This document shows, piece by piece, positions 54,602-64,000 of a stretch of DNA of 64,000 nt; position 1 is the stretch's first letter, and each line of letters starts with the position of its first letter. Source of the stretch: Gautieria morchelliformis (taxonomy: Eukaryota > Basidiomycota > Agaricomycetes > Gomphales > Gomphaceae); the NCBI GenBank assembly GCA_015179125.1, contig WHVA01000383.1, positions 1 to 64,000 on the forward strand, in the 5' to 3' direction. Below the pieces are notes generated by a model, which was not told the DNA's origin, did no database searches, and worked only from the letters and a program-made list of their open reading frames with translations. A program made the translations under genes and the position numbers.

Positions 54602-57600
54602 CTAAGCTCCTCAAAGGATCTGGCCCCCTTGACCACCGTGAGGAGAGTGCGCAAATAAAATCTCTCTCCTGATTTTGGGCTTGCAAAGTGAAGGCGTCCA
54701 ATGCTATATCCCCTTTGACGTGGTGTCCATACCCTTTCCTCTTTTTGCCAGGTAAAATGCTCAGGAAAATCCACATAGAGCACATCGCGTGCATGAGGGT
54801 AGGCAGCATTGGCCTCAAAGTAAGCCATGAGCGCTGTCTTTGACCCCTCGACCCTGTTCATGATGGTGAGCGGATCAGCATCAGGATTGAAAACGACTGA
54901 TTGCTGGTCTTTTTCATGGACTGGCAGTGCCATGACTGCAGGCACCTGGGTGTGGATTTCCCGCTCCAGCAACCTCCAACAGGCCTCATGAGCACTGACA
55001 TAGCGAGCGTCCAGGTACTTCTTTATCTCATCATGGTTGACACCAAACTCCATCGTGGTCCGATCGTGGCCCTTGTATAGATACTTGTGGATATACTTGA
55101 CGCACCTCACACTGAAGGTGAATTCAAGGTTGATGTGACACCGGAGTTTGAGCAAGAGCAGAGGAGAGTATGGCACAACCCATCTGTTGTCCAGCATGTC
55201 ACCTCTGACATTGTGCAGCCTTCCATCATTGCGACGACGATATTTTGGATATCCATCTACATTCACAACGGTCTCCTCACAGAATGGCTTTGGGAAGTTT
55301 TTCTTGCACTTGCCATTTTCCATGCAGGGTGCGTTTGGATTCATTTGTCCACAGGGACCATGTGTCATCAGCTCACAGACCAACTGGTAGAGGACAGGAT
55401 GTGTCTCTGGATCAGGGAACTCTGCTGAAATCATAGAATCCACCTCATGTGGATGTTTGACCTTGGACTCCCTATCAAACCAGATAAGCAGGTGCATGTG
55501 TGGGAGCCCCCTCTTCTGGAATTCAATAGTGTGAACGCGAGCGACAGTTTCTCCAAAGATCTTGTCCTTGACGATCAAGTCAATGAGGTATTTCTTTTTG
55601 AGGTGAAACACCCGCGACACCAGGTCAGGTCTGTCCTGAGCAGTTTGTCCAGGGAGCAACTCGGCCACTATCTCATCCCACTTTGGATTGGCAGTCATGG
55701 TAATAAATAAATCAGGGGGACCCTTCTTTGTTGTAATGGCCAGGGAGTTCTGGCAGTTTTGATTCATGTCCCGTGTACTTCCTTGAAATGTCGCAGGCAG
55801 AATGACTTTTATGCCCAAGCTGTTTGCATCTCCAATGTCATTGTCCAAGCCTCCATATGAATCTACCATCTGGTTATACTGCTCAGCACCCAGAGTGTGT
55901 TGATTGGCCCTGATCCACCTCAGTCTGCTTTGCTCTGCAGCAGCCCAGGAGTCTACAATGTACTGCTGGAACAATTTGCCACCACGCAGAAGTGTTGTAG
56001 GTTCTCTCTCTCTCTGGAACAGACGATATGCATGGTACTGTATTTGGGTGACCTGTCTCCGTCTGTTTGGATTGGGATTGGCCTGCCGAGCACGCTCTGG
56101 CTCATGATAAGGAATACCTGGTTCCCATCCCAACTCTCCCTTGGGAAAGAGCAAGACATAGTGCAGATAGGCATAGTTTGCATTGGTATCCAATACCCTT
56201 CTGAAAGGTCCACCTCTGAGCTGGACAATAATATCCCTAGGTTCAGGGTCGATGCCATCTCCAGGAAGAACGACTGCAATCTCATCTGCAGTTGGGACAT
56301 TATATCTCCTAGGATCCCTGTGTGCCCTGTATGTGAGCCTTGCCTGGATGTCACCATTCTGTTCTTGAGCTCTGAGCCTCTCAGCTGCTTGTGTATATAT
56401 GGCCACATGAGGATTGCATAGCAGGAGCATTTCCTGCAAGTCTCCCATGATAGTTGGAGACAGACGCTCATTACGATTCTTTCTCTTTGCCAAAGCCAGT
56501 GCAGGATCATATATGTAAAGCTGGGCATACTTTGGATCGTCTTCATTGTCAGGGAGGAGAGAGCCATGGAGATGATACAGTTCACCCTGTAGCTTGAGCA
56601 CATATGGACCACGACCCTCCTGAAGCAAATCTTGGTCAAAGTTGGCCCCCACAGAAGTGAATGCAAACGCAGCATTATACTGCCTGATATTCTGGCGAAA
56701 TCCTTTTGTCTCAGGGTCCTGGCCTTCTAAGAGCTGTTTCAATGGCTGAGGGGGCTCTGGCAGGTCTTCCAGCTGCACCTGTCCTTCCATACAGCAATCA
56801 CCAAATCTGGGCTGCACATTTGAGGATTTCTGCAGACGTTCTGCCCTCCAGTGTAATGCTCCACAGTCAGGGCAGGGAATAACCATGGGGCCCAAATCAT
56901 GACGCTGCACATCTGCCTCAATTATTCTAGAGCGACCAAGTGGAATAGGAGGAGGAGGTCGCTGAGGACGCTGCCCAGGTACAGGGAGTGGCTGAGGAGG
57001 CTGAGGAGGTGCAGGGAGTGGCTGAAGAGGCTGTGGAGGAGCAGGGAGTGGCTGAGGTGGCTGAGGAGGAGCAGGGAGTGGCTGAGGAGGAGCAGGGAGT
57101 AGCTGAGGAGGAGCAGGGAGTGGCTGAGGAGGAGCAGGGAGTGGCTGAGGAGGAGCAGGGAGTGGCTGAGGAGGCTGAGGAGGTGCAGGGAGTTGCTGAA
57201 GAGGCCGCAAAAGCGCAGGGAGTTGGTCTTATTGCATTGGCCTGAGCACGCAATGCTGCCACTCCTGCAGAACCTACTACAGGAGGTCTAGGAGCTGGTT
57301 GTAAAGGTGCCTGCCTGTGTCTTCCCAAGGGCTGTGCTGGGATAGGCTGTATCCCAGCAGCCTGAGCATGCAAATCTGCCACCGCTGTAGAGCCTACCAC
57401 CGGATGTCCAATTCCAGCTGCCTGAGCACGCAACTGAGCAATAGCCGCTGAACCTACTACAGGAGCGGGCTGTACAGGGTCTGGCCTATTTCTTCTCAGG
57501 GGCTGTAATGGTGGGATAGCTGCTAACTGTGCACGAAGGGCTGCCACCTGCTCTCCAGGACTGAGATTAGGAGGACGCGATGGTCCTGCAAGCATAGGAG

Positions 57601-57904
57601 GACGTGACCGCCCTGCAGGCATAGGAGGACGTGGTGGCCCCGCAAGCATAGGAGGACGTGATGGCCCAGCCACAGGTTGTTGAAAAGGATCAGCGACATT
57701 GCTTCTAGGAGGAGGGTGGGGGATGGCAAAAGGCTGTGGTGGAGGGGGTGGCTGGTCCTGAGCTCTGACAGCAGCAGCAGCAAGTGCACGCGCTCTCCGA
57801 TCAGTGGGCGACATCATATGACCCTCCTGCTCCTCCCTCGCCCTTTCACGCTCCTGCTGACGATTTCTCTCTGGAGTAGATGGATCCCTGAGAAATGCAG
57901 GCAT
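54602..57904 (-). pseudogene. Helitron Rep (HUH nuclease) domain, N-terminal half of RepHel
   Basis: ATG at about 57904 (MPAFLRDPSTPERNRQQERE) opens an Ala/Pro-rich leader with PSRPPMLAG repeats. A frame change near 57205 leads into (PLPAPPQ)n repeats (56970-57200). A Cys-rich block CPDCGALHWRAERLQ..CC follows (about 56780-56900), then the Helitron N-terminal domain (NAAFAFTSVGANFDQDLL, LYIYDPALALAKRKNRN). The Rep nuclease shows the HUH motif GLPHMHLLIWF (HMH codons 55492-55500) and two catalytic tyrosines in KYIHKYLYKG (about 55068-55100), spaced four apart as in active Helitrons. SFEEL at the end continues into the helicase beyond the LTR insertion. The protein would nick and join DNA at the element ends. 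Key residues are present; only the frame change and the LTR insertion disable it. Confidence 0.9.
56970..57200. repeat. 21-bp coding minisatellite in RepHel
   Basis: About ten imperfect copies of GCTGAGGAGGAGCAGGGAGTG, encoding Pro-Leu-Pro-Ala-Pro-Pro-Gln on the minus strand. Some units are one or two triplets longer. The repeat keeps the frame except at its upstream edge. Confidence 0.85.
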
Positions 57905-57984
57905 AAGCTTAGGGGAACAATCAAGCTACCCCACTTCAACTTACATTTTAAAGTAGATGCTGTTGTTGTTAATTTTTCTTGGGC

Positions 57985-58208
57985 AAAGTCAGGGGAATTT
58001 ACTAATTTCTAATTAAATAAATGTCAGATGGCTCATACCAGACCACAGAGAAATACATACATACCAAGGAAGGGATGGGGAGTTTGTTTGTTAGGCAAAG
58101 TCAAGGGAATTTATTAATTTCTATTTAAAAAATAAATAAAAAATGTCAGATGGCTCACACCAGACCACAGAGAAATATATGTACCAAGGAAGGGATGGGC
58201 AATTTTTT
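57985..58208. repeat. Tandem duplication of about 112 bp in Helitron A 5' region
   Basis: GCAAAGTCAGGGGAATTTAC...AAGGAAGGGATGGGGAG (57985-58094) is followed by a diverged second copy (58095-58208). Related GCAAAGTCAGGATTATCTA motifs recur four or more times at 61120-61650 in the next unit, so the motif belongs to this Helitron family's 5' half. Confidence 0.8.
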
Positions 58209-58703
58209 TGATGAAAATATCCAAGTCTTCTTCAGCTATCCAACTGGAATAATTCCAGTAAAAGGTCCTGGTCCTGGTCCTGATCCTGGGGAGATGTCTT
58301 CTTCAGCCACCAGTAGTGCAAGTCAACACTAAGAGAACTGCAATGCAATTGTGGCTCCCTCTAAGGCAGCCTGGGATGACTACCTGGCTCCTTAGCAGAG
58401 AAAAAGCTGCCCCACTGAAGAGGTCAACCCCAATAGTTCACTGCAGAGATCTCCCTGGGAAGAGATCTTTTGTGTTATACACTATATAGGCTATCTATTG
58501 TTTCACTCTCACACAAATTTATTCTATCTAGTGGGCAGAGAGGAGAGGAGGGTGGTGGTGGAGTGTGCAGACGCGGCTGCGCAGCATTCTGCCAGCGCAG
58601 CGCAGGGTTGAGCGCTGGAGCCGGAAGATCGGTGTGAACCGCCAGGGGGCTTGCGGCTGCGCCACTCGCGCTCCAGGTTCACACCAGTCAGTGACCGCTG
58701 TGC

Positions 58704-58740
58704 CGCTGACCTAACTTTTACGTAATATTATTTGTCAGCG
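58704..58740 (-). promoter_or_regulatory. Origin-like stem-loop at Helitron A 5' end
   Basis: 7-bp arms CGCTGAC (58704-58710) and GTCAGCG (58734-58740) enclose a 23-nt loop containing, on the Helitron strand, TAATATTAC (58722-58730). The same structure with an 8-bp stem lies at 62256-62294. It resembles the rolling-circle origin of geminiviruses; function here is inferred only. Confidence 0.5.
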
Positions 58741-58979
58741 TGCCCACAACCTCCCACAGAGGCGCTTTCATATAGTGTAACTAGGTGGATACCCATGCGA
58801 AGTGCGGGGGTGCAAGTCAAATGCCTCGGTAAGGTCAAACGTATCAGCAAGGTCAAACGCCTTGGGTAAATCAAACTTGGGATAAGTCAAACACATTCAG
58901 ATAAGGAAATTTCTTTCAGATAAGTAAAACACATCTTTTGATTGAAAGTAGCTCTAAGTAACACATCAAGGTAGGTAAT

Positions 58980-59543
58980 GTTATGACCATGCTGCTTGAC
59001 CAACTCTGGTACCTCCATGCCTCCTCTGGCTCTATTCCACAACATCCACACTTTGACTTTTTGATCCCCTTGTTCTTTACTATTCACATACTTCCCCTTT
59101 TGACTCTATTCACTGGCCTTCCCTACTTGACCCTTAGCATAGCAAGTCTGGAGCATCAGGAGATCCATTTGTTCCACTATCAATTAGACCCACATTCCCC
59201 TTGTTCTTTTGCCTATTGATTGTTCTTACTTCTACCCAGCACCCCCTTGTAGTTCCTCTTGTTCCATATTAGTTACTTACTCCATTCATCCTAGTTACTT
59301 TTGCTTGCACTGGAATTGCTTACCTCTCTCTACTTTCCAACATGTTGTCTCAGCACTTTGTATAAAACCCAGTCATGTGTGCCTCTGTTCTGCAATCAGA
59401 GAATTGACTTTGATATGTGACTCCCTTTGCACTGTTTCCTGTTCTTACCACAGCAAGTACTTGCAAGGCCTCTGTCTCTCTGACCTCTGCCTTCCAACTC
59501 GATTTCTGATATCCAACTTAACTTGATTCTTGAACCCTTACCT
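58980..59543 (+). repeat. Old LTR-G fragment carried inside Helitron unit B
   Basis: Blocks GACTCCCTTTGCACTGTTTC, CTTTGTATAAAACC and CTCTGTTCTGCAATCAGA match LTR-G (62728-63458 and 36675-37742) in order. The fragment lacks the LTR start and end. The same fragment sits in the next unit at about 62530-63819. Confidence 0.7.
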
Positions 59544-59689
59544 CTAAGTGGATACCCATGCTTCACATGGGGGTGTAGGTCAAACGCATTGGGTAAATCA
59601 AACTTGGGATAAGTAAAACACATCTCATTGCAATTGAAAGTAGCTATAAGTAACACATCAAGATAGGTAATGTCTCTACACATGTCTGC

Positions 59690-61075
59690 ATGTGCCCAAG
59701 TATAGTGTGCATAGCCTCGAATATAGCATGCTTATTGTGTCCCTGGTTTGTAACATGACCCCACACATAACATGTCCCCAAGTATAGTGTGCATAGCATG
59801 TCCTCCATGCATAGTGTGTCTCCACATGTAGCATGTCCCCAAGTACAGTGTGCATGGCGTGTCCCACATGCATAGCATGTCCCTGGTTTGTAGCATGTCC
59901 CCAAACATAGCGTGTCCCTAAATTATAGCATGTGTGTCCCCCATGCATAGCGTGTCCACATGTGTAGCATGTCCCTACATGTAGTGTGTGTAGCATCTCC
60001 CTCAAGTATAGTGTGCAAAGTGTGTCCCCAATGCATAACATGTCCCCCAAGTATAGTGTGCATAGCATGTCCTTTGTTTGTAGTGTGTCCTCAAGTATAG
60101 CATGTGTAGAATGTCCCTTGTTTGTAGTGTTTTCCCCTGTAGTGTGTCCCTTTTTTGTACCGTATCCCCCAAGCATAGTGTGTCCCCACATATAGTGTGC
60201 ACATCCCCATGCATAGCGTGCGCCCATGCATAGCATGTGTGTCCCCATGCATAACATGCGTGTCTCCACGCATAACATGGGTGTCCCCAAGCATAGCGTG
60301 TGTGTCCCCATGCATGGCATGCTTGTCCCCACGCATAACATGCGTGTCTCCACGCATAACATGGGTGTCCCCAAGCATAGCATGCATGTCTCCACGCATA
60401 ACATGCGTGTCTCCATGCATAGCGTGTGTGTCCCCAAGCATAGCATGCGTGTCCCCATGCATAACATTCGTGTCTCCATGCATAACATTCGTGTCTCCAC
60501 ACATAGAATGTGTGTCCCTAAGCATAGCGTGCGTGTCCCCAAGCATAGCGTACGTGTCCCCACGCATAACATGCATGTCTCCACACATAACATGCGTGTC
60601 TCCACGCATAGCGTGCATGTCCCCACGCATAACATTCGTGTCTCCACACATAGAATGTATGTCCCTAAGCATAGCATGTGTGTCCCCACGCATAACATGC
60701 ATGTCTCCACGCATAGCGTGCATGTCCCCAAGCATAGTGTGCGTGTCTCCACACATAGAATGCGTGTCCCCAAGCATAGTGTGCGTGTCCCCAAGCATAG
60801 TGTGTGTGTCCCCAAGCATAGTGTGCGTGTCCCCACGCATAACATGCATGTCTCCATGCATAGAGTGCATGTCCCCAAGCATAGCATGCGTGTCCCCACG
60901 CATCACATTCGTGTCTCCATGCATAACATGAGTGTCTCCACACATAGAATGTGTGTCCCCAAGCATAGCGTGCGTGTCCCCACGCATAACATGCGTGTCC
61001 CCATGCATAGTGTGTGTAGCATGCCCCTCAAGTATAGCATGCATAGCATGTCCCAATGGCATGTGTAGCATATCC
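59690..61075. repeat. 21-bp minisatellite, about 1.3 kb
   Basis: Core unit CCCCACGCATAACATGCGTGT with C/T, A/G variants; very regular at 60225-61010 and degenerate to the left. Because 21 is a multiple of 3 and the unit lacks stops in five of six phases, long frames (up to 407 codons) appear on both strands. They read repeats such as GDTHAML and CVSPSIA and are not genes. The array's left edge recurs at the end of the window (63970 onward). Confidence 0.9.
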
Positions 61076-62100
61076 CCAAGGGCCTCAAAGTGAAGCAAGC
61101 AGAGGCTGATACTACTTATTAACTTTTAGCAAACTCAGGGACATGTATCAATATCTATTTTGTGACATATACAGACATAAATAAAATAGTCAAGGAAACC
61201 ATATTTAAGCAGCTGCTGTCATTAATTTTAGCAAAGTCAGGATTATCTATTTTTCGAAAAAATGTCAAGAAAATGTCCAGTACATGTAAGCTGAAGCTGT
61301 TATTAATTTTAGCAGAGTCAAGATTATCTATTTTTCAAAAAATGTCAAAAAATGCACTGTATGGAGCTGTTGTCAATTTTCACAAAGTCAGGATAATTTA
61401 TTGACATCTATTTGTGAAAAAATGCCAAAAAATTACAGTACATTGAAGCAGAAACTGTTATTAATGCGTAGAGAAGCCCAGAGACAGACAGAGAAACCCA
61501 GAGCCCAGGCAAAGCCATAGTAAGCCAGCCACCAGTATAGCCAGAGAAGGAGTGCCTGGCAGCTTTACAGTAAATAAAACAACAAAACAAACCACATTTA
61601 AAAGTAGAGCCTATTGTCATTAATTTTAGAGGAAACTTATTGATGTCAATTTTTGAGAAAAAAACCTGAAAAATATATATATAAAAATACTTTTTTTCAG
61701 CACAGTCTTGGGATTTTATTTAAATCTATTTTCGAAAAAATTCACAAAAATATAAAGCACATGTGACAATACAATATGATCAAAAAAAAAAAAATGGAAT
61801 GAATAAAATTACAAACACAAATAAAATAAAATACATGGCAATGCATTAAAAAAGAGATATTACCTACCAATAGAAAGCCAGCCAAGCCAATAGATAGCCA
61901 GCCAAGCCAAGCAATAGATAGCCAACAAAGCAAAGCAATAGACAGCCAAACAAAGCAATAGACTGCCAGCCAACCAAAGCAATACACAGCCAGCCAGCTA
62001 AAGAGGAGACACCAGAGAGCACAGCAGACAGCAGACAGCGCAGACACAGCAGTGAGCAGACAAAGCAGTGAGCACACAGCAGACAGAGCAGACAGTAGAG
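61076..62100. repeat. Helitron B 5' half: dispersed short repeats
   Basis: Four to six diverged copies of TTAATTTTAGCAAAGTCAGG with TATTTTTCGAAAAAATGTC, spaced about 90-180 bp, then AGCCAGCC/AAGCAATAGA repeats at 61870-61990. No coding sequence is supported: the 153-codon minus frame 61742-62203 reads repetitive Leu/Trp/Ser from these repeats. Confidence 0.65.
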
Positions 62101-62255
62101 AGAGGAATTGCCGGTCGGGCAGATTCCTGGCGTTCCACCCTACCGAACTGCCTTTATATACCGCGCCCGTGTGTCGTGCACGGACCACACGCGAACGGGT
62201 CACGTGACCGCAGACGCTGCTGCGTAGCGTTCATTGCTCGCGGCTGCGCCGCTCA

Positions 62256-62294
62256 CCGCTGACCTAATTTTTACGTAATATTATTTGTCAGCGG
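62256..62294 (-). promoter_or_regulatory. Origin-like stem-loop at Helitron B 5' end
   Basis: Arms CCGCTGAC (62256-62263) and GTCAGCGG (62287-62294), 23-nt loop with TAATATTAC on the Helitron strand (62275-62283). It lies about 50 nt from the inferred 5' terminus. The palindrome GGTCACGTGACC at about 62200-62211 lies further inside. Confidence 0.5.
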
Positions 62295-62333
62295 CACCCA
62301 CAACCTCCCACCGAGCCGCTTTCAATAGTGTAA

Positions 62334-64000
62334 CTAGGTGGATACCCGCGCTTCGCGCGGGGGTTCAAGTCAAACACCTCGGTAAGGTCAAACGCATCAA
62401 CGCCTTGGGTAAATCAAACTTGGGATAAGTAAAACACATTCGGATAAGAAATTTTCTTTCAGATAAGTAAAATGCATCTTATTGATTGACAGTAGCTCTA
62501 AGTAACACATCAAGGTAGGTAATGTTATGACCATGCTGCTTGACCAACTCTGGTACCTCCATGCCTCCTCTGGCTCTATTCTGCAATGTCCACACTTTGA
62601 CCTTTTGATCCCCTTGTTCTTTACTATTCACATACTTCCCCTTTTGACTCTATTCACCGGCCTTCCCTACTTGACCATTAGCATAGCAAGTCCGGAGCAT
62701 CAGGAGATCCATTTGTTCCACAATCAATGTTACGACTGTTCCGCTCAACCATCTCCGCCATATCCGCATATCCTCCGCACCACCTCTGCACCGCCTCCGC
62801 ACCACCTCCGACTCTATTCCATAACATCCACACCATCTGCAACCCTCTACCTCGACCCTAGTGATTTCAGTACCCCTGGCCACCTCCAGATACCGGCCCC
62901 CGTACTCGACCCTGAACACAGCAAGATACCATTTCCGTAATTCCGTTTCTTCCGAGGCCTATTGTACTTACTCGCCTTGTTCTTTGCCATTGTACTTACC
63001 CTACCCTGCACCCCCCTTGTCATCCCATTGTTCCGCATTAGTTACTTGCCCCATATATCTATCCGATTCCTGCACTCTCCAGAATTTGCTTAGTACCATA
63101 CCATTACCTGTTGCTTCAGCTCTTTGTATAAAACCCCCTCATGTATGTCTCCGTTCCTGCAATCAGATAATCAACTTCGATACGTGATTCCCTTCGCACT
63201 GTCTCCTGTTCTTAGCACAGCGATTTTTGCTAGTCTTGTCTCCTTCCGCTCTCGACCCTCTGTCCTCCGCCTCTTCCAACCTTTGTTCTCCAACCCTCAA
63301 ACCTCGACTCTCAGTATTCTGTTCCCAACTTCTGCCTTCTCCGATATCCGCAAGTCAATCCCGAAATACTTAGGACAGTAGTTCATCAGGGGCACAACAC
63401 ATAAGTTGAAGCCGTTGTCCTTTCCAGTTCCGACCTCTGGGAATTCCAATACGTAACAATCAATTAGACCCACATTCCCCTTGTTCTTTTGCCTATTGAT
63501 TGTTCTTAGTTCTACCCGGCACCCCCTTGTAGTTCCTCTTGTTCTGTATTAGTTACTTACTCTATTTATCCTAGTTACTTTTGCTTGCAGCAGAATTGCT
63601 TACCTCTACCTTCTGACATGTTGTCTCAGCTCTTTGTATAAAACCGAGTCATGTGTGCCTCTGTTCTGCAATCAGATAATTGACTTTGATATGTGACTCC
63701 CTTTGCACTGTTTCCTGTTCTTACCACAGCAAGTACTTGCAAGGCCTCTGTCTCTCTGACCTCTGCCTTCCAACTCGATTTCTGATATCCAACTTAACTT
63801 GATTCTTGAACCCTTACCTCAAGGTGGATACCCATGCTCCACATGGGGGTGTAGGTCAAACGCCTCGGTAAGGTCAAATGCATCAGCAAGGTCAAACGCA
63901 TTGGGTAAATCAAACTTGGGATAAGTAAAACACATCTCATTGCAATTGAAAGTAGCTATAAGTAACACATCAAGATAGGTAATGTCTCTACACATGTCTG
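62334..64000 (-). mobile_element. Helitron unit C, second copy of the composite (runs off window)
   Basis: 3' end CTAG at 62334-62337 with a perfect hairpin CCCGCGC-TTC-GCGCGGG (62345-62361). The sequence then follows unit B: an LTR-G fragment, a second internal 3' end at 63820 (CTTG in place of CTAG; hairpin CCCATG-N5-CATGGG at 63831-63847), and the start of the minisatellite at the window edge. The only large difference is a solo LTR at 62728-63458. Confidence 0.85.
62728..63458 (+). mobile_element. Solo LTR-G, 731 bp, inside an older LTR-G fragment
   Basis: TGTTACGACTG...ACGTAACA, perfect TG..CA ends with inverted TGTTACG/CGTAACA, flanked by ATCAA (62723-62727 and 63459-63463). The empty site is intact in unit B (TTCCACTATCAATTAGACC, near 59175). 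TATA-type TTTGTATAAAACC lies at about 63121-63133. It inserted into a diverged copy of its own family carried by the Helitron. Confidence 0.9.

Larger units (their letters stand above)
51856..58780 (-). mobile_element. Helitron unit A (RepHel-encoding), about 6.9 kb
   Basis: On the minus strand the 3' end reads ..CACCTAG followed by T (51856-51859), with a GC hairpin CCCGCG-N5-CGCGGG (51867-51883) 7 bases before the CTAG: canonical Helitron 3' structure (hairpin, then CTRR). A RepHel gene fills most of the element. The 5' end is inferred at 58780 because it directly abuts the 3' end of the next unit; it reads TTACACTATATGAAAG rather than the usual TC. Contains a solo LTR insertion and two frameshifts in the gene, so it is not autonomous today. 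Confidence 0.85.
58781..62333 (-). mobile_element. Helitron unit B, non-autonomous composite, 3553 bp
   Basis: The 3' end CTAG is at 58781-58784, abutting unit A without a spacer; its hairpin is partly decayed (CCCATGC-GAA-GTGCGGG). A second, internal 3'-end sequence at 59544 (terminal CTAG mutated to TTAG, hairpin CCCATG-N5-CATGGG) shows that one Helitron was inserted in or fused to another. The 5' end at 62333 shares about 110 bp with unit A, including the stem-loop. Cargo: an old LTR-G fragment and a 21-bp minisatellite. No Rep or helicase. Confidence 0.8.

Noticed and set aside
58781-59543. Helitron-captured host gene
   Set aside because: The cargo matches LTR-G blocks in order, so it is retroelement DNA, not a host exon.
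59690-61075. CRISPR array
   Set aside because: Contiguous 21-bp units without unique spacers, in a eukaryotic transposon.
59676-61098. Long overlapping frames on both strands (up to 407 codons) as genes
   Set aside because: They are produced by a 21-bp tandem repeat without stops; no non-repetitive domain exists in any of them.
62256-62294. Integrated geminivirus fragment
   Set aside because: No viral Rep or coat-protein sequence is nearby; the stem-loop belongs to the Helitron end and is repeated with it at 58704-58740.

Overview
This window looks like a transposon-dense, gene-poor stretch of a basidiomycete (Agaricomycetes) nuclear genome. The evidence is short GT..AG introns, host families typical of mushroom-forming fungi (a heme-thiolate peroxygenase, a DUF6533 membrane protein, an F-box-like protein pair), and the kinds of elements present: Ty1/copia, chromodomain Ty3/gypsy, LINE, hAT, PIF/Harbinger, Tc1-mariner-, CACTA- and Mutator-type MITEs, and a RepHel Helitron. 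I cannot name the species. Almost every element is dead: frameshifts, stops, lost catalytic residues and nested insertions are visible throughout.

Layout. 1-1.7 kb: remnant of an Ndc10/Crypton-like gene. 2.0-3.6 kb: Tc1-type MITE carrying an LTR. 4.1-6.0 kb: first unspecific-peroxygenase (UPO) pseudogene. 6.0-8.3 kb: retroelement-like insert with a 103-bp tandem duplication and a WD40 remnant. 8.9-10.6 kb: DUF6533 membrane-protein gene, the best candidate for an ordinary living gene. 11.8-12.7 kb: GC-rich low-complexity region. 13.1-14.8 kb: foldback MITE followed by a 1.27-kb solo LTR. 15.2-16.5 kb: non-autonomous hAT element. 16.8-23.2 kb: second UPO copy, split by a 5.0-kb copia element. 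23.9-26.1 kb: F-box-like gene 1, with its duplicate at 41.2-43.3 kb. 29.2-37.7 kb: decayed, CpG-poor chromovirus with other gypsy and LINE debris nested in it. 38.6-41.0 kb: MITEs and a tRNA-like sequence. 48.5-50.6 kb: PIF/Harbinger transposase pseudogene with a heptamer array at its first catalytic aspartate. 51.9-64 kb: head-to-tail Helitron array on the minus strand: one RepHel unit of about 6.9 kb, one composite unit of about 3.55 kb, and a second copy of that composite running off the window.

Large-scale structure. Host segments are duplicated. The UPO neighbourhood occurs twice (about 4.14-6.01 plus 8.29-8.70 kb, and 15.13-23.8 kb without its inserts). The F-box neighbourhood occurs twice (about 23.87-29.0 and 41.05-47.96 kb). 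Empty-site comparison between duplicates dates several insertions: the hAT element (8-bp target duplication) and the copia element (5-bp) hit UPO copy 2 after duplication, and a solo LTR hit only the second Helitron composite unit.

The observation I rate highest is at the 5' ends of the Helitron units: a stem-loop (7-8 bp stem, 23-nt loop) whose loop, on the Helitron coding strand, holds TAATATTAC, the nonanucleotide of geminivirus rolling-circle origins, about 50 nt from the inferred terminus. Paired changes also preserve the 3'-terminal hairpin of these Helitrons. All family assignments were made by reading the sequence; no database search or alignment software was used.
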